64,000 nucleotides of DNA from Vibrio sp. HI00D65 (GCF_001635455.1 NZ_LWEH01000123.1:217350-281349), one strand, 5' to 3'. Numbered from the stretch's first letter, positions 49,723 to 61,409 are shown. Numbers and translations are program-made. The notes: generated by a model not told the origin, from the letters alone.

Positions 49723-49742
49723 TACTGTTTTTTTATCCAGTA
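49723..49742. promoter_or_regulatory. LexA (SOS) box upstream of uvrA
   Basis: TACTG-TTTTTTTATC-CAGTA matches the E. coli SOS consensus (CTGT-N8-ACAG with flanking TA), with one core mismatch. It lies about 65 bases before the uvrA start, and uvrA is a standard LexA target. Confidence 0.75.
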
Positions 49743-49806
49743 AAACTTTGCACAAATCTCACTCTATGTAATACTTTAGCCACTAAAAATTACATGGTCT
49801 GTTGAG

Positions 49807-52638
49807 ATGGATAAAATAGAAATTAGAGGCGCTCGTACGCATAACCTCAAAGACGTAAACCTCACCATCCCTCGTGATAAGTTGATTGTTATCACAGGTC
49901 TTTCTGGTTCAGGTAAGTCATCACTTGCGTTTGATACCCTCTACGCAGAAGGACAACGCCGTTATGTTGAGTCTCTGTCTGCCTACGCTCGCCAATTTCT
50001 ATCCCTTATGGAAAAGCCTGATGTCGACCACATCGAAGGCTTATCTCCCGCTATCTCGATAGAACAGAAATCAACGTCTCACAACCCTCGCTCAACGGTC
50101 GGCACAATTACAGAAGTGTATGATTACCTGAGACTCCTTTACGCGCGAGTCGGCGAACCTCGCTGCCCAGAACACAATACACCGCTTGCCGCACAAACCA
50201 TCAGCCAAATGGTAGACAAAGTACTTGAGCTACCTGTTGGCTCAAAGATGATGCTGTTAGCACCAATCGTTAAAGAACGTAAAGGTGAGCACGTAAAAAC
50301 ACTGGAAAACTTAGCGGCTCAGGGCTTTATTCGCGCGCGTATTGATGGTGAAACATGCGACCTATCCGATCCACCAGCACTAGAGCTGCATAAAAAGCAT
50401 ACCATTGAAGTCGTCGTTGATAGATTCAAGGTTCGTCCAGATCTTCAACAACGTTTAGCCGAATCTTTCGAGACCACTTTAGAGCTCTCTGGTGGTATTG
50501 CCGTTGTCGGTTGGATGGACGAAACGGATCAAGAAGAGATCGTATTCTCTGCTAACTTCGCTTGTCCCAAGTGTGGTTACAGCATGCAAGAGCTTGAACC
50601 TCGCCTATTCTCATTCAACAACCCAGCAGGTGCATGTGGCACGTGTGATGGCCTTGGAGTTCAGCAGTACTTTGATCCGAGTCGAGTGATCTTAGATGAG
50701 AATCTTAGTATTGCAGATGGAGCCATTAAGGGCTGGGATCAAAAGAACTACTACTATTTCCAGATGCTAACATCGCTCTCGGAGCACTATGGTTTCGATC
50801 TATTTGCACCCTTTAATTCTCTACCTAAGAAGACTCAAGAGATCATTCTCAAAGGTTCAGGTCGCACTGAAGTTGAATTCAAGTACATCAATGATCGTGG
50901 TGATATTCGAGTCAAACGTCACCCATTTGAAGGTATTTTGAACACGCTGGAGCGCCGTTACCGTGATACGGAATCAAATGCAGTCCGTGAAGACCTTGCT
51001 AAGTACATCTCAACGAAATCATGCTCGAGCTGTGACGGTACTCGTTTAAGATTAGAGGCTCGTAATGTCTTCATTGGCGATACTACATTGCCTGAAATCG
51101 TTGAACTGAGCATTGCTGAAGCATTGCAATTTTTCCAAGAGTTGAAGTTAGACGGTCAACGTGGACAAATCGCCGATAAGGTAATGAAAGAGATCAATGA
51201 TCGCCTGCACTTCTTGGTTAATGTCGGCTTGAACTACCTCAACCTATCACGCAGTGCTGAAACCCTATCTGGTGGTGAAGCGCAACGAATTCGTCTCGCA
51301 AGTCAGATCGGTGCAGGCTTAGTGGGAGTTATGTATGTATTGGATGAACCATCGATTGGCCTCCACCAACGTGACAATGAACGACTGCTACAAACCTTGG
51401 TTCACCTAAGAGACTTAGGCAATACAGTGCTTGTCGTTGAGCATGATGAAGACGCGATTCGCTGTGCAGACCATGTGATCGATATCGGCCCTGGTGCTGG
51501 TGTGCACGGCGGCCACGTCGTCGCAGAAGGCACGATGCAAGATATCATCGACAACCCGCACTCGTTGACTGGTCAGTACTTAAGTGGCGTAAAAGAGATT
51601 GAAGTACCAAAACAACGAACGCCGATCGACAAGAAGAAAGTCGTCGAGATCATTGGGGCTACCGGTAATAACTTGAAAAATGTCACAGCGACTATCCCTG
51701 TTGGCCTATTCAGTTGTATCACAGGAGTATCGGGGTCAGGTAAGTCGACACTGATTAATGATACCTTCTTTAAGATTGCTCACACCCAACTCAACGGTGC
51801 AACGACAGCAGTACCGGCACCTCATAAGAAAATTAAAGGCTTAGAGCATTTCGATAAAGTCATCGATATTGACCAAAGCCCTATCGGTCGAACACCAAGA
51901 TCAAACCCTGCAACCTATACAGGGATCTTCACACCAATTCGTGAGTTATTTGCGGGTACACAGGAGTCACGTTCGCGCGGTTACAAACCGGGTCGCTTCA
52001 GCTTTAACGTACGTGGCGGACGCTGTGAAGCCTGTCAGGGCGATGGTGTTATCAAGGTAGAAATGCACTTCCTACCGGACGTTTATGTGCCGTGTGATGT
52101 GTGTAAGGGCAAGCGCTACAACCGTGAAACACTAGAAGTTCGCTACAAGGGTAAAACCATTGACGAAGTACTGGAAATGACCGTAGAAGACGCACGTGAG
52201 TTCTTTAATCCGGTTCCAGTAATCGCACGTAAACTGCAAACTCTCATGGATGTTGGTCTGTCTTACATCCGCCTAGGGCAAGCCGCCACGACCCTATCTG
52301 GTGGTGAAGCTCAACGTGTTAAATTGGCGCGAGAGTTGTCGAAGCGAGATACAGGAAAGACTTTATACATTCTGGATGAACCAACAACAGGCCTTCACTT
52401 CCACGATATTCAACAGCTATTAACCGTATTACATCGATTGCGTGATCACGGTAATACTGTTGTGGTCATTGAACACAACTTGGATGTCGTGAAAACCGCA
52501 GACTGGATACTCGATCTCGGCCCTGAAGGTGGTCAAGGTGGTGGTGAAATCGTTGCAGAGGGTACACCTGAAGATGTGGCACTAGTCGAAGGTTCACATA
52601 CCGCACGCTTCCTTAAGCCTATGTTAAATTTGAACTAG
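49807..52638 (+). CDS. uvrA: Excinuclease ABC subunit A
   Basis: UvrA is the damage-sensing ATPase of nucleotide excision repair and loads UvrB. The 943-residue protein has two ABC modules with Walker A GLSGSGKS (about 33-40) and GVSGSGKS (about 640-647), two signature motifs LSGGEAQR, and zinc fingers CPKCGYS...CGTC and CEACQGD...CDVC. The length is close to E. coli UvrA (940). A LexA box precedes it and a strong terminator follows, so it is monocistronic and SOS-regulated. Confidence 0.98.
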   Translation: MDKIEIRGARTHNLKDVNLTIPRDKLIVITGLSGSGKSSLAFDTLYAEGQRRYVESLSAYARQFLSLMEKPDVDHIEGLSPAISIEQKSTSHNPRSTVGTITEVYDYLRLLYARVGEPRCPEHNTPLAAQTISQMVDKVLELPVGSKMMLLAPIVKERKGEHVKTLENLAAQGFIRARIDGETCDLSDPPALELHKKHTIEVVVDRFKVRPDLQQRLAESFETTLELSGGIAVVGWMDETDQEEIVFSANFACPKCGYSMQELEPRLFSFNNPAGACGTCDGLGVQQYFDPSRVILDENLSIADGAIKGWDQKNYYYFQMLTSLSEHYGFDLFAPFNSLPKKTQEIILKGSGRTEVEFKYINDRGDIRVKRHPFEGILNTLERRYRDTESNAVREDLAKYISTKSCSSCDGTRLRLEARNVFIGDTTLPEIVELSIAEALQFFQELKLDGQRGQIADKVMKEINDRLHFLVNVGLNYLNLSRSAETLSGGEAQRIRLASQIGAGLVGVMYVLDEPSIGLHQRDNERLLQTLVHLRDLGNTVLVVEHDEDAIRCADHVIDIGPGAGVHGGHVVAEGTMQDIIDNPHSLTGQYLSGVKEIEVPKQRTPIDKKKVVEIIGATGNNLKNVTATIPVGLFSCITGVSGSGKSTLINDTFFKIAHTQLNGATTAVPAPHKKIKGLEHFDKVIDIDQSPIGRTPRSNPATYTGIFTPIRELFAGTQESRSRGYKPGRFSFNVRGGRCEACQGDGVIKVEMHFLPDVYVPCDVCKGKRYNRETLEVRYKGKTIDEVLEMTVEDAREFFNPVPVIARKLQTLMDVGLSYIRLGQAATTLSGGEAQRVKLARELSKRDTGKTLYILDEPTTGLHFHDIQQLLTVLHRLRDHGNTVVVIEHNLDVVKTADWILDLGPEGGQGGGEIVAEGTPEDVALVEGSHTARFLKPMLNLN

Positions 52639-52683
52639 GTGTAAAATAGCGTCCTGCGGACAGACAGAAAAATGTTAAAGTAA

Positions 52684-52716
52684 CGGAGCTTGTTTCAAAG
52701 GAACAAGCTCCGTTTG
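52684..52716 (+). terminator. uvrA terminator
   Basis: An 11-base-pair stem (CGGAGCTTGTT with AACAAGCTCCG) followed by GTTTG lies between uvrA and the pglL-like gene. The T run is short, so some read-through is possible. Confidence 0.75.
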
Positions 52717-52733
52717 TATAAGGTTAGGAATTT

Positions 52734-54497
52734 ATGGCAACAATACACACTAGCGGAACCCAGCTAGAGCATCAGGTTACTCCGCTACCTCTCAACAAAG
52801 CATTCCTTGCTTCACTAGCTGTTGTGTTCTTACTCGCCATGCATTTTTTCATGCCTAACCCTGGAGGTTCGGGCCTTGCTCTATCATTTAATCCGACGAC
52901 TTGGCTGGCTCTAAGCTTCACTTTAGCCATTGGCTTTTATCAACTAGCGACCAATCGAGTAGTCAAGTATTCCAAGTTAACCATAGGTTTACTGATAAGC
53001 TGCGTGATACTTACATTACCTATTCTATACAGCAATGCTTCACCACAAGGGGCTTCAGTGCGATTACTTGGCTTATGGGGTGGCTTTGCCTTATTCGTGG
53101 TTCTTCAACAATTCAAATTCAGTAATAAACATAAACAGCGCATGCTGTGGTTCATCGTACTTGCTGTCGTCATACAGGCATTGTTTGGCTATGTGCAATA
53201 TTTTTTGCTGGAGCCTGGTAACTTATTTGGTTACAACACTGAAGCTAATCGTCCTTATGGAATCTTCCAACAACCAAATGTGATGGCCAGTTTTTTAGCG
53301 ACGGGTTTCGTCCTTTCTGCTTACCTATTAGCGAGGCAGCCAGCCAAGTACAACCACAAGGTTAGTGAATCGTTTTTACTCTACCTGACACCAACTTTAA
53401 CGGTACCACTGCTGATCATCATCGCATCACGCACAGGTTGGTTAGCAGCATTTATTGGGTTCGTGTGTATTCTGCCTTACCTCTACAATTTTTCGACCAA
53501 AAAACGCTTCCACGGATGGTGTGCATCCGTTGCTATCGGTATCGTGATTGCGTTTTCAGTAATCAGCCTTAGCACGACAGATAGCTTAGCAAGTAAAAGA
53601 ACGAATCTAGAAAGCCCGCGCGCTTACACCTTCCCGCAAACATTACACATGTTGGTGGAGAAGCCATTTACTGGTTACGGATACGGAAAATTTGAATCAG
53701 AGTACACCCTCTATACCGCTCGTCAGCACCAACTCAATTCAAACTATCATCCGGGGCTTCCAGCAATGGATCATCCCCACAATGAGTTTCTATTCTGGGG
53801 AGTTGAGGGCGGCATTGTACCTATCATAGGAATATTGATTGCCGCGGTATTAGTATTGTCGCGTATCTCGAGCTCAGCGAAAGGAACACGCTTAGCTTTA
53901 CTGGCGCTATTCATACCGATACTTTTACACTCTCAGCTAGAGTACCCGTTCTATCACTCGGCAATACACTGGATAACCTTTATCATATTGATTTATTGGG
54001 TCGACCAGCGCGCTTCACGTCATTATCAGCAGCCGTTCAGTATCATCAGTAAAACCTTATTTAGAGTGACCAGCTTAGTGTTACCCATTCTGGTGAGTGT
54101 TTACATGTTGAGTGCACTACATACCAACTATGTACTGACGACATTTGAGCAAACTAAACCTAAAAATCCAGATATCCTCAAACAAGTCACCAATCCTGTG
54201 GTTTGGAAAGATCGCTACGATTGGGATATATACAGCACTTACCTAAACATTGGTCTTTATAAAGGCGATCCTAGCCTTATTCGGCCCTATGTTGATTGGT
54301 CACTAGAGATAATAAAGAGTAAACCAAGACCAGCGTTCTACAGTAACCTGATCCTTGCTTATCAAGGGTTAGGGGAAGAGAGCAAAGCAGAACAAATCCG
54401 TAGCGAAGCAAAGTTTTTATTTCCAGACAGAGACTTTTCACAAGTTCAGTACAAGAAAGTATCTCAAGCAGACAGCAATGTTTCATCCGTAAAATAG
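52734..54497 (+). CDS. pglL: PglL/Wzy-type O-oligosaccharyltransferase
   Basis: PglL enzymes move a lipid-linked glycan onto Ser/Thr of periplasmic proteins such as pilins. The 587-residue membrane protein has about 12 helices, the N-terminal PglL_A-type motif MPNPGGSGLALSFNPTTW (about 40-57) and a Wzy_C-type loop with the catalytic-type HPHNEFL sequence. The V. cholerae homologue at the same place (VC0393) was shown to transfer glycan in E. coli; its natural targets are not clear. The ATG follows GTTAGGAATTT. It lies about 5.7 kb from the msh locus. Confidence 0.88.
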   Translation: MATIHTSGTQLEHQVTPLPLNKAFLASLAVVFLLAMHFFMPNPGGSGLALSFNPTTWLALSFTLAIGFYQLATNRVVKYSKLTIGLLISCVILTLPILYSNASPQGASVRLLGLWGGFALFVVLQQFKFSNKHKQRMLWFIVLAVVIQALFGYVQYFLLEPGNLFGYNTEANRPYGIFQQPNVMASFLATGFVLSAYLLARQPAKYNHKVSESFLLYLTPTLTVPLLIIIASRTGWLAAFIGFVCILPYLYNFSTKKRFHGWCASVAIGIVIAFSVISLSTTDSLASKRTNLESPRAYTFPQTLHMLVEKPFTGYGYGKFESEYTLYTARQHQLNSNYHPGLPAMDHPHNEFLFWGVEGGIVPIIGILIAAVLVLSRISSSAKGTRLALLALFIPILLHSQLEYPFYHSAIHWITFIILIYWVDQRASRHYQQPFSIISKTLFRVTSLVLPILVSVYMLSALHTNYVLTTFEQTKPKNPDILKQVTNPVVWKDRYDWDIYSTYLNIGLYKGDPSLIRPYVDWSLEIIKSKPRPAFYSNLILAYQGLGEESKAEQIRSEAKFLFPDRDFSQVQYKKVSQADSNVSSVK

Positions 54498-54549
54498 CTA
54501 GGGACTGGCGAGCAATAACTCTTACACCTTACCTCCAGAACAAATACAA

Positions 54550-54576
54550 AAAAGCGCACGATCCTCGTGCGCTTTT
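54550..54576 (+). terminator. Bidirectional terminator after pglL
   Basis: A 12-base-pair stem (AAAAGCGCACGA with TCGTGCGCTTTT, three-base loop) with T runs on both strands lies between convergent pglL and the aminotransferase gene. Confidence 0.92.
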
Positions 54577-54598
54577 CTTCGGAACTAGTCTAATTTGA

Positions 54599-55738
54599 TT
54601 ATTTAAGTACGTCTTGCAGTGCTTTAAGACACAACGCGACATTCTCTTTACGAGCACCGTAGCCCATCAAGCCGATACGCCAAGCCTTACCAGCCAAAGA
54701 ACCAAGCCCGGCACCAATCTCAAGGTTATACTCTTCTAAAAGCTGTAATCTGACTTTCGCTTCATCGATTCCTTCAGGGAAGTAAAGAGCATTAAGCTGT
54801 GGTAAACGGCTCTCTTCATCAACAACGAACTTCAGCCCTAATGCTTCGACGCCTTCTTTTAATTCTTGATGCATGGCGTGATGACGAGACCAAGCATTAT
54901 CCAAGCCTTCATTTTTCAATAGCACGAGAGACTCATGCAGTGCATAAAGACTATTGACTGGTGCCGTGTGGTGATAACTACGCTTACCTTCACCGCTCCA
55001 GTAACCTAATACTAGACTCTGATCCAAGAACCAGCTTTGTACCGGTGACTGACGTGCTTTCATTTTATCAACAGCATGCTGAGAGAAAGTCACTGGTGAT
55101 AAACCAGGAACACAAGACAAGCATTTCTGACTACCAGAATAAACCGCATCGAGCTGCCATTCATCCACTAGCAGTGGAACACCGCCTAACGAGGTTACCG
55201 CATCAACAATCGTCAGTGCATCAAACTGGCGAGCTACCGCAGAGATTGCTTGAGCATCCGATAATGCACCAGTAGACGTCTCAGCATGTACAAACGCAAC
55301 CGCGACTGCATCTGGATTTTCTGATAATGCTTGCTGTACTTTTTCGACGGAAACAGGTTTACCCCATTCGTCGTCAACAAGAATTGCTTCGCCACCGCAG
55401 CGCACGACGTTCTCTCGCATACGTTCGCCAAACACGCCATTGCGACAGACGATGACCTTTTCACCAGGCTCAATCAAGTTAACAAAACAAGTTTCCATGC
55501 CAGCACTGCCTGGTGCTGATACAGCAATCGTAAACTCATTCTCTGTCTGAAAGGCATACTTAAGAAGTTGTTTAACCTCATCCATCATTGTAATAAAAAG
55601 TGGATCGAGGTGACCAATGGTTGGTCGACTCAATGCTTGAAGCACTTGAGGTGAGATATCAGAAGGCCCTGGCCCCATTAACGTTCGATGTGGTGGATAA
55701 AAGCTATCGATAATAAAAGTATTTGTTAAGTTAGACAT
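54599..55738 (-). CDS. Class V aminotransferase (alanine-glyoxylate/serine-pyruvate type)
   Basis: The 379-residue PLP enzyme has the family pattern HRTLMGPGPSDISPQVLQAL near the start and the PLP lysine in GSQKCLSCVPGLSPVTF (about residue 205). Homologues are alanine-glyoxylate or serine-pyruvate aminotransferases, and others use 2-aminoethylphosphonate, so the exact amino donor cannot be fixed. The gene is divergent from the lysine-riboswitch leader of lysC. In V. cholerae the same gene order occurs (VC0392, lysC, metH). Confidence 0.88.
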   Translation of the reverse strand: MSNLTNTFIIDSFYPPHRTLMGPGPSDISPQVLQALSRPTIGHLDPLFITMMDEVKQLLKYAFQTENEFTIAVSAPGSAGMETCFVNLIEPGEKVIVCRNGVFGERMRENVVRCGGEAILVDDEWGKPVSVEKVQQALSENPDAVAVAFVHAETSTGALSDAQAISAVARQFDALTIVDAVTSLGGVPLLVDEWQLDAVYSGSQKCLSCVPGLSPVTFSQHAVDKMKARQSPVQSWFLDQSLVLGYWSGEGKRSYHHTAPVNSLYALHESLVLLKNEGLDNAWSRHHAMHQELKEGVEALGLKFVVDEESRLPQLNALYFPEGIDEAKVRLQLLEEYNLEIGAGLGSLAGKAWRIGLMGYGARKENVALCLKALQDVLK

Positions 55739-55877
55739 GTAAATCCCTTACGTTAATGGTGTTGATATTCCACCCTAAAGCAAATCGAACATGTCAGCAA
55801 TTAGCCTTAGGTCTTGAGGTCAAACCACTGTCACATAATTGTTAAAATTATTTTTTATAATTATCTCAAGTTACCAA

Positions 55878-55906
55878 TTGACATTGTGAGCGCAAACACG
55901 TTCAAT
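55878..55906 (+). promoter_or_regulatory. Likely lysC promoter
   Basis: A perfect TTGACA (55878-55883) lies 17 bases before TTCAAT (55901-55906). Transcription would start near 55913, just before the riboswitch. Confidence 0.65.
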
Positions 55907-55918
55907 GAAATGGCTATC

Positions 55919-56092
55919 TAGCAGAAGAGGAGCACTGCCCAGGCAGGTGTTTTGTGGAACCGCATTTCCAATACAAAGCATTTATGGGGAGCAGTGCCGA
56001 GATAATAAAAGGATGCAGGACCTTTATTATCGGTTGAGCGGGCTGAATCCCGGCAACTGTCACCATTTCTATATGGTGAAGGGCTTCTGAGG
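55919..56092 (+). promoter_or_regulatory. Lysine riboswitch (L-box)
   Basis: The RNA shows conserved L-box blocks: AGAGGAGCACTGCC, GGGGAGCAGTGCCGA, GGTTGAGCGGGCTGAATCC and GGTGAAGGGCTTCTGAGG. The closing P1 stem pairs CAGAAG (55922-55927) with CTTCTG (56084-56089). It binds L-lysine and lowers lysC expression. The expression platform is the next ~110 bases, where TTGG/CCAA pairing near 56150-56170 is followed by a TTTTATTTT run, so terminator control is possible; a hidden Shine-Dalgarno is the alternative. Confidence 0.92.
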
Positions 56093-56202
56093 TTACTATT
56101 CACATAATTTCTCTCTTTTTGCTCTAAAACTCTCTTCGAAAAACATTGGACGTTGGATTACCCAACCGTAATTTTATTTTAGGAAGTCGTGGGAGATATA
56201 TC

Positions 56203-57570
56203 GTGAGTGCATCTAATGTAGCTGGTTCTTTTAATGTCGCTAAGTTTGGTGGTACAAGCGTTGCCAACTTTGAAGCAATGAGCCGTTGTGCTGCCATTAT
56301 TGAAAACAACTCAAATACCAAGTTAGTCGTAAGTTCTGCGTGTTCAGGTGTAACCAATTTGCTTGTCGAACTGGCAAACGGTGTTCAAGACAAAGCTCGC
56401 CGTCAGGAAGTGATGACCCAGTTGACGGACATCCACAATGCAATTCTTGATCAACTTACTGACCCAATCAGCATCGAAAAAGAAGTTCACTCCATTCTTG
56501 ATGACATTGCGAGTGCTGCTGAGGCCGCATCATTTCAAACAAGCACTAAGCTAACCGATCACTTGGTCGCATGTGGTGAATTGATGTCGACACACCTTCT
56601 TGCTCAAATCCTTCGTGAACGCGGTACATCGGCGGTTCGTTTCGATATCAGAGAAGTGATGCGCACCAATGATGACTTCGGAAAAGCAGAACCTCAGCTT
56701 GAAGAAATTTCAGTATTAGCGAAAGGGAAACTGATTCCACTGTGTCAACAACAAGTTGTAGTAACACAAGGCTTTATTGGTGCAGACAATGACGGCAATA
56801 CAACAACCTTAGGTCGTGGTGGTAGTGATTATTCAGCTGCGCTTATTGCAGAGTCAGTACAAGCGATTGGCTTAGAAATTTGGACTGATGTTCCAGGTAT
56901 TTACACCACCGACCCTCGTATCGCACCTAAAGCATCTCCAATCCCAGAAATCAGCTTTAGTGAAGCCTCTGAGATGGCAAACTTTGGAGCGAAGATCCTC
57001 CACCCATCGACTCTAGTGCCTGCACTACGTCACCAAATTCCGGTATTTGTCGGCTCTTCAAAAGCACCAGAATTAGGTGGAACTTGGATTCGTCAGCAGG
57101 TGGAAAGCTCTCCACTGTTCAGAGCCCTTGCTCTTCGCTGCAACCAAACCATGGTTACATTGCGCAGTGCAAATATGTTTCATGCTTACGGCTTTCTTGC
57201 AAAAGTATTCGAGATCCTTGCTAAACATAAGATCTCCGTCGATCTGATCACTACCTCGGAGATCAGTGTTTCACTTACCCTAGATCAAACGGATACGTCA
57301 GGTGGTGCACCTGAGTTACCAGAAGCTGCACGCCTTGAACTAGAAGAGCTTTGTTCAGTCGATGTTGAACACGATCTTTGTTTAGTGGCATTGATTGGTA
57401 ATAACATGAGCGACAGCAAAGGCTACGCTAAGCAAGTATTCAGTACCCTGGAAGACTTCAACCTACGTATGATTTGTTACGGAGCAAGCCCTCATAACTT
57501 ATGCTTCCTGCTCAATGAATCCGTCTCTAAACAGGCGATTCAAAAGCTGCATCAAGAGCTATTCGAATAA
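56203..57570 (+). CDS. lysC: Lysine-sensitive aspartokinase III
   Basis: LysC phosphorylates aspartate in the first step of the lysine, threonine and methionine pathway. I start it at GTG 56203 (S-A-S-N-V-A-G-S...), with GGGAG upstream; a longer frame to 56146 would begin with TTG inside the leader. The 455-residue protein has the kinase motif KFGGTSVANFEAM near the start and two ACT domains at the C-terminus (about 300-450). It is controlled by the lysine riboswitch and probably also by lysine feedback. E. coli LysC is 449 residues. Confidence 0.95.
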   Translation: MSASNVAGSFNVAKFGGTSVANFEAMSRCAAIIENNSNTKLVVSSACSGVTNLLVELANGVQDKARRQEVMTQLTDIHNAILDQLTDPISIEKEVHSILDDIASAAEAASFQTSTKLTDHLVACGELMSTHLLAQILRERGTSAVRFDIREVMRTNDDFGKAEPQLEEISVLAKGKLIPLCQQQVVVTQGFIGADNDGNTTTLGRGGSDYSAALIAESVQAIGLEIWTDVPGIYTTDPRIAPKASPIPEISFSEASEMANFGAKILHPSTLVPALRHQIPVFVGSSKAPELGGTWIRQQVESSPLFRALALRCNQTMVTLRSANMFHAYGFLAKVFEILAKHKISVDLITTSEISVSLTLDQTDTSGGAPELPEAARLELEELCSVDVEHDLCLVALIGNNMSDSKGYAKQVFSTLEDFNLRMICYGASPHNLCFLLNESVSKQAIQKLHQELFE

Positions 57571-57617
57571 GGCGGTTGTGAATTAATAAGAGTTAAGCAC
57601 TCAAAATATAGGTACAA

Positions 57618-57648
57618 AAAGGGTTGCGACTAAGCAACCCTTTCTCTT
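57618..57648 (+). terminator. Bidirectional terminator between lysC and metH
   Basis: A ten-base-pair stem (AAAGGGTTGC with GCAACCCTTT, six-base loop) with T-rich flanks on both strands separates convergent lysC and metH. Confidence 0.88.
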
Positions 57649-57681
57649 TCTAGTTTTACGAATAACTCGCTAATTTAATAA

Positions 57682-60600
57682 CTAGTTAATATTTGGACCT
57701 AGCCACTTCTCAGCTTCCAACATATCCCACCCCTTACGGTCAGCATAGCTGTCTACTTGGTCCTGTTGAATCTGAGCAATCGCAAAGTATCGAGAATCCG
57801 GGTGAGAGAAGTACATCCCAGACACTGAAGCACCTGGCCACATCGCGTAACTAGAGGTCAGTGACATATCGATGGTTTTCTCAACATCCATTAACTCCCA
57901 CAAACTGCCCTTCTCAGTGTGCTCTGGGCAAGCTGGATATCCAGGAGCAGGACGAATACCTTGGTATTTCTCTCTAATCAAATCATCGTTAGATAAATTT
58001 TCATCTGGGGCATAACCCCAAATGTCCTTTCTTACCTCTTGGTGCAGATACTCAGCAAAAGCTTCTGCTAGTCGGTCAGCCACGGCCTGAATCATGATGG
58101 CATTGTAGTCGTCACCATTAGCCTTATATTCATCCGCTAGCTCCCGCTCACCAATACCACCTGTCACTGCAAAACCACCAATCCAGTCCGCTTTACCACT
58201 TTCTTTTGGAGCAATGTAGTCTGACAGACAGTAGTTAAAACCTTTAGGCTTCTCTGTCTGTTGGCGAAGGTTATGCAGAACTTTTAGAACTTCGGTACGA
58301 GACTCGTCGGTATACACCTCAATGTCATCACCAACACTGTTGGCAGGGAACATCGCACACATACCCCGGGCTTCGAGTAGCTTCTCTCTCTCTACACGAT
58401 CAAGTAACTCGTTCGCATCTTTGAATAAACGTTTTGCCTCTTCGCCCACTTCTTCATGGTCAAGAATAGCTGGGTACTTACCGACTAATGACCATGTCAT
58501 GAAGAATGGCGTCCAGTCGATGTAGTTACGCAGTGTTGCCACATCAAAATCATTGAATACATGCACACCCGGTTTAGCTGGTACTGGCGGAGTATATGTA
58601 CCCCAATCAATCGCCACTTTATTTGCGCGAGCTTGCTCTAGAGTCACTGGCTTAGTACGAGGCTTCTTACGGTTATGCTGATCACGAACGCGCTCATAGT
58701 CTAAGTCCAACTTCTCAACGAAGGCAGGTTTTAGTTCTTCAGAAAGTAGTGAGGTACAGACGCCAACTGCACGAGAAGCGTTGTTAACGTAGACCACAGG
58801 TTCTGAGTAATTCTGCTCAATTTTAACCGCAGTATGCGCCTTAGATGTCGTAGCGCCACCAATCAATAATGGTAACTTAAAGTTTTGTCGTTCCATTTCT
58901 TTGGCAACATGAACCATTTCATCAAGAGATGGAGTAATCAGACCCGAAAGGCCAATAATATCGACATTCTCTTCTTTCGCGACTTTGAGAATCTTTTCAC
59001 ATGAAACCATCACACCTAGGTCTATGATGTCATAGTTATTGCACTGAAGAACAACGCCAACAATATTCTTACCAATATCATGAACATCGCCCTTAACTGT
59101 CGCGAGAAGGATCTTACCGTTACTCGCGCCGACTTGTTTGGATGCATTGATGAACGGTTCTAAATGGGCTACTGCTTGCTTCATTACACGAGCTGATTTA
59201 ACAACTTGAGGGAGGAACATCTTACCTGCACCAAATAAGTCGCCAACCACGTTCATCCCGTCCATTAACGGGCCTTCAATCACCTCAATTGGACGAGCTG
59301 AATTAACACGCGCTTCTTCAGTATCTTCAACGATGAAGTCAGTAATACCTTTGACCAAAGAATGCTCTAAGCGCTTTTCTACAGGCCAAGTACGCCACTC
59401 TAGCGCTGATTTATCTTCAACTTTACCAACAGCTCGTTCTAGGTACTCGGTTGCCATATCGAGCAATCGCTCCGTCGAATCATCACGGCGGTTTAGTACA
59501 ACATCCTCAACAGCATCACGCAGATCTTCTGGCACGTTATCGTAAATTTCCAGCTGACCAGCATTTACGATGCCCATATCCATACCATTTTTAAAACAGT
59601 GGTATAGGAATACAGCATGGATTGCCTCACGAACGTAGTTGTTACCTCGGAATGAGAATGACACGTTCGATACACCACCTGAGATCATCGCATGAGGTAG
59701 GTCACGCTTGATATCCTCTACCGCACCAATAAAATCAACTGCATAGTTGTTGTGCTCTTCAATCCCCGTCGCAACCGCGAAGATGTTCGGGTCAAAAATA
59801 ATGTCTTCAGGTGGGAAGCCAACCTCATCAACAAGAATGTTGTAAGCATTGGTACAGATCTCGACTTTACGTTCACGTGTGTCTGCCTGACCGACTTCAT
59901 CGAAGGCCATTACGATGACGGCAGCACCATAACGGCGAACCAATTTAGCTTGCTCGACGAACTTTTCTTTGCCTTCTTTTAGAGAGATGGAATTAACAAT
60001 GCCTTTACCCTGAATACACTTCAGGCCAGCTTCAATAACCTCCCACTTTGATGAATCGACCATCACTGGGACTTTTGAAATCTCTGGCTCAGAGGCACAT
60101 AGATTAAGGAATTTAACCATGCACGCTTCAGCGTCTAGCATCCCTTCATCCATGTTGATATCGATGATCTGAGCGCCATTTTCGACTTGTTCACGAGCAA
60201 CGCTCAGCGCTTCATCATAAAGCTCCTCTTTAATCAAACGTTTGAAGCGTGCAGAACCAGTAACGTTAGTACGCTCACCAACGTTTATAAACAGAGACTC
60301 TTTAGCAATGGTCAGAGGTTCTAAACCGGATAAACGACATGACACAGGTAGATCTGGCAATTGGCGAGGAGTTATACCTTCAACCGCTTCTGCCATTTGG
60401 CGAATATGCTCTGGCGTAGTACCGCAACAGCCACCAATCAAGTTCAAGAAGCCACTTTCAGCCCACTCTTTAACGTGTTCAGCCATGTCTTCAGGAGAAA
60501 GGTCATACTCGCCAAACGCGTTAGGTAAACCTGCGTTAGGGTGAGCGGAGACATAGCTCTCTGAAATACGGGACATCTCACCAACATACTCACGCAACTC

Positions 60601-61359
60601 ATCAGGCCCTAATGCACAGTTCAATCCAAACGAGATAGGTTTAACATGACGAAGTGCGTTATAGAAAGCCTCCGTTGTCTGGCCTGAAAGTGTACGACCT
60701 GATGCATCTGTAATGGTACCGGAGATCATGACAGGTAAAGTGACACCCACTTCTTCGAAGACAGATTCAACCGCAAAGGCACAAGCTTTGGCATTGAGTG
60801 TATCGAAGATAGTTTCAATAAGAATAAGGTCTGAGCCACCTTTAATCAGTGCACGAGTCGATTCAGAGTAAGCCTCGACTAATTCATCAAAGCTCACATT
60901 ACGATAGCCTGGATCATTAACATCTGGAGAGATAGAGCAAGTACGGTTTGTTGGACCTAATACGCCTGCAACAAAACGAGGTTTTTCAGGAGTCTTTGCA
61001 GTCCATTCGTCGGCGGCTTCACGTGCTAGCTTGGCTGCTGCAAAGTTAATTTCTTCACTAAGGCTTTCCATATCGTAGTCGGCCATAGCAATAGTTGTAG
61101 CGTTAAAAGTATTGGTTTCAAGGATATCAGCCCCGGCTTCCAGATATTGCGAATGAATACCTTTGATAAGCTTAGGTTGTGTCAATACCAAAAGGTCATT
61201 GTTGCCCTTTAAGTCACTATGCCAATCCGCAAAGCGTTCACCACGATAGTCTTGCTCTTCCAATTTATAGTCCTGAATCATAGTGCCCATACCACCATCA
61301 ATCAGTAAAATTCGTTGCTTCAACAGAGCGTCAATCTTTTGCCTTACATTACTTCCCAC
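57682..61359 (-). CDS. metH: B12-dependent methionine synthase
   Basis: MetH transfers the methyl group of methyltetrahydrofolate to homocysteine through methylcobalamin. The 1225-residue protein starts with GTG (GAGG upstream) and has all four modules: homocysteine-binding (about 1-340, zinc cysteines in GLNCALGP and GGCCGTTP), pterin-binding (355-650), B12-binding (740-890, with [11 protein letters not shown]) and the AdoMet reactivation domain (900-1225). E. coli MetH is 1227. Tandem MetJ boxes lie 50-65 bases upstream. Confidence 0.97.
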   Translation of the reverse strand: MGSNVRQKIDALLKQRILLIDGGMGTMIQDYKLEEQDYRGERFADWHSDLKGNNDLLVLTQPKLIKGIHSQYLEAGADILETNTFNATTIAMADYDMESLSEEINFAAAKLAREAADEWTAKTPEKPRFVAGVLGPTNRTCSISPDVNDPGYRNVSFDELVEAYSESTRALIKGGSDLILIETIFDTLNAKACAFAVESVFEEVGVTLPVMISGTITDASGRTLSGQTTEAFYNALRHVKPISFGLNCALGPDELREYVGEMSRISESYVSAHPNAGLPNAFGEYDLSPEDMAEHVKEWAESGFLNLIGGCCGTTPEHIRQMAEAVEGITPRQLPDLPVSCRLSGLEPLTIAKESLFINVGERTNVTGSARFKRLIKEELYDEALSVAREQVENGAQIIDINMDEGMLDAEACMVKFLNLCASEPEISKVPVMVDSSKWEVIEAGLKCIQGKGIVNSISLKEGKEKFVEQAKLVRRYGAAVIVMAFDEVGQADTRERKVEICTNAYNILVDEVGFPPEDIIFDPNIFAVATGIEEHNNYAVDFIGAVEDIKRDLPHAMISGGVSNVSFSFRGNNYVREAIHAVFLYHCFKNGMDMGIVNAGQLEIYDNVPEDLRDAVEDVVLNRRDDSTERLLDMATEYLERAVGKVEDKSALEWRTWPVEKRLEHSLVKGITDFIVEDTEEARVNSARPIEVIEGPLMDGMNVVGDLFGAGKMFLPQVVKSARVMKQAVAHLEPFINASKQVGASNGKILLATVKGDVHDIGKNIVGVVLQCNNYDIIDLGVMVSCEKILKVAKEENVDIIGLSGLITPSLDEMVHVAKEMERQNFKLPLLIGGATTSKAHTAVKIEQNYSEPVVYVNNASRAVGVCTSLLSEELKPAFVEKLDLDYERVRDQHNRKKPRTKPVTLEQARANKVAIDWGTYTPPVPAKPGVHVFNDFDVATLRNYIDWTPFFMTWSLVGKYPAILDHEEVGEEAKRLFKDANELLDRVEREKLLEARGMCAMFPANSVGDDIEVYTDESRTEVLKVLHNLRQQTEKPKGFNYCLSDYIAPKESGKADWIGGFAVTGGIGERELADEYKANGDDYNAIMIQAVADRLAEAFAEYLHQEVRKDIWGYAPDENLSNDDLIREKYQGIRPAPGYPACPEHTEKGSLWELMDVEKTIDMSLTSSYAMWPGASVSGMYFSHPDSRYFAIAQIQQDQVDSYADRKGWDMLEAEKWLGPNIN

Positions 61360-61409
61360 GGTACAACCTCATTCCTTTAATTATATTTCCATCCTATCAC
61401 ACATTAAAA

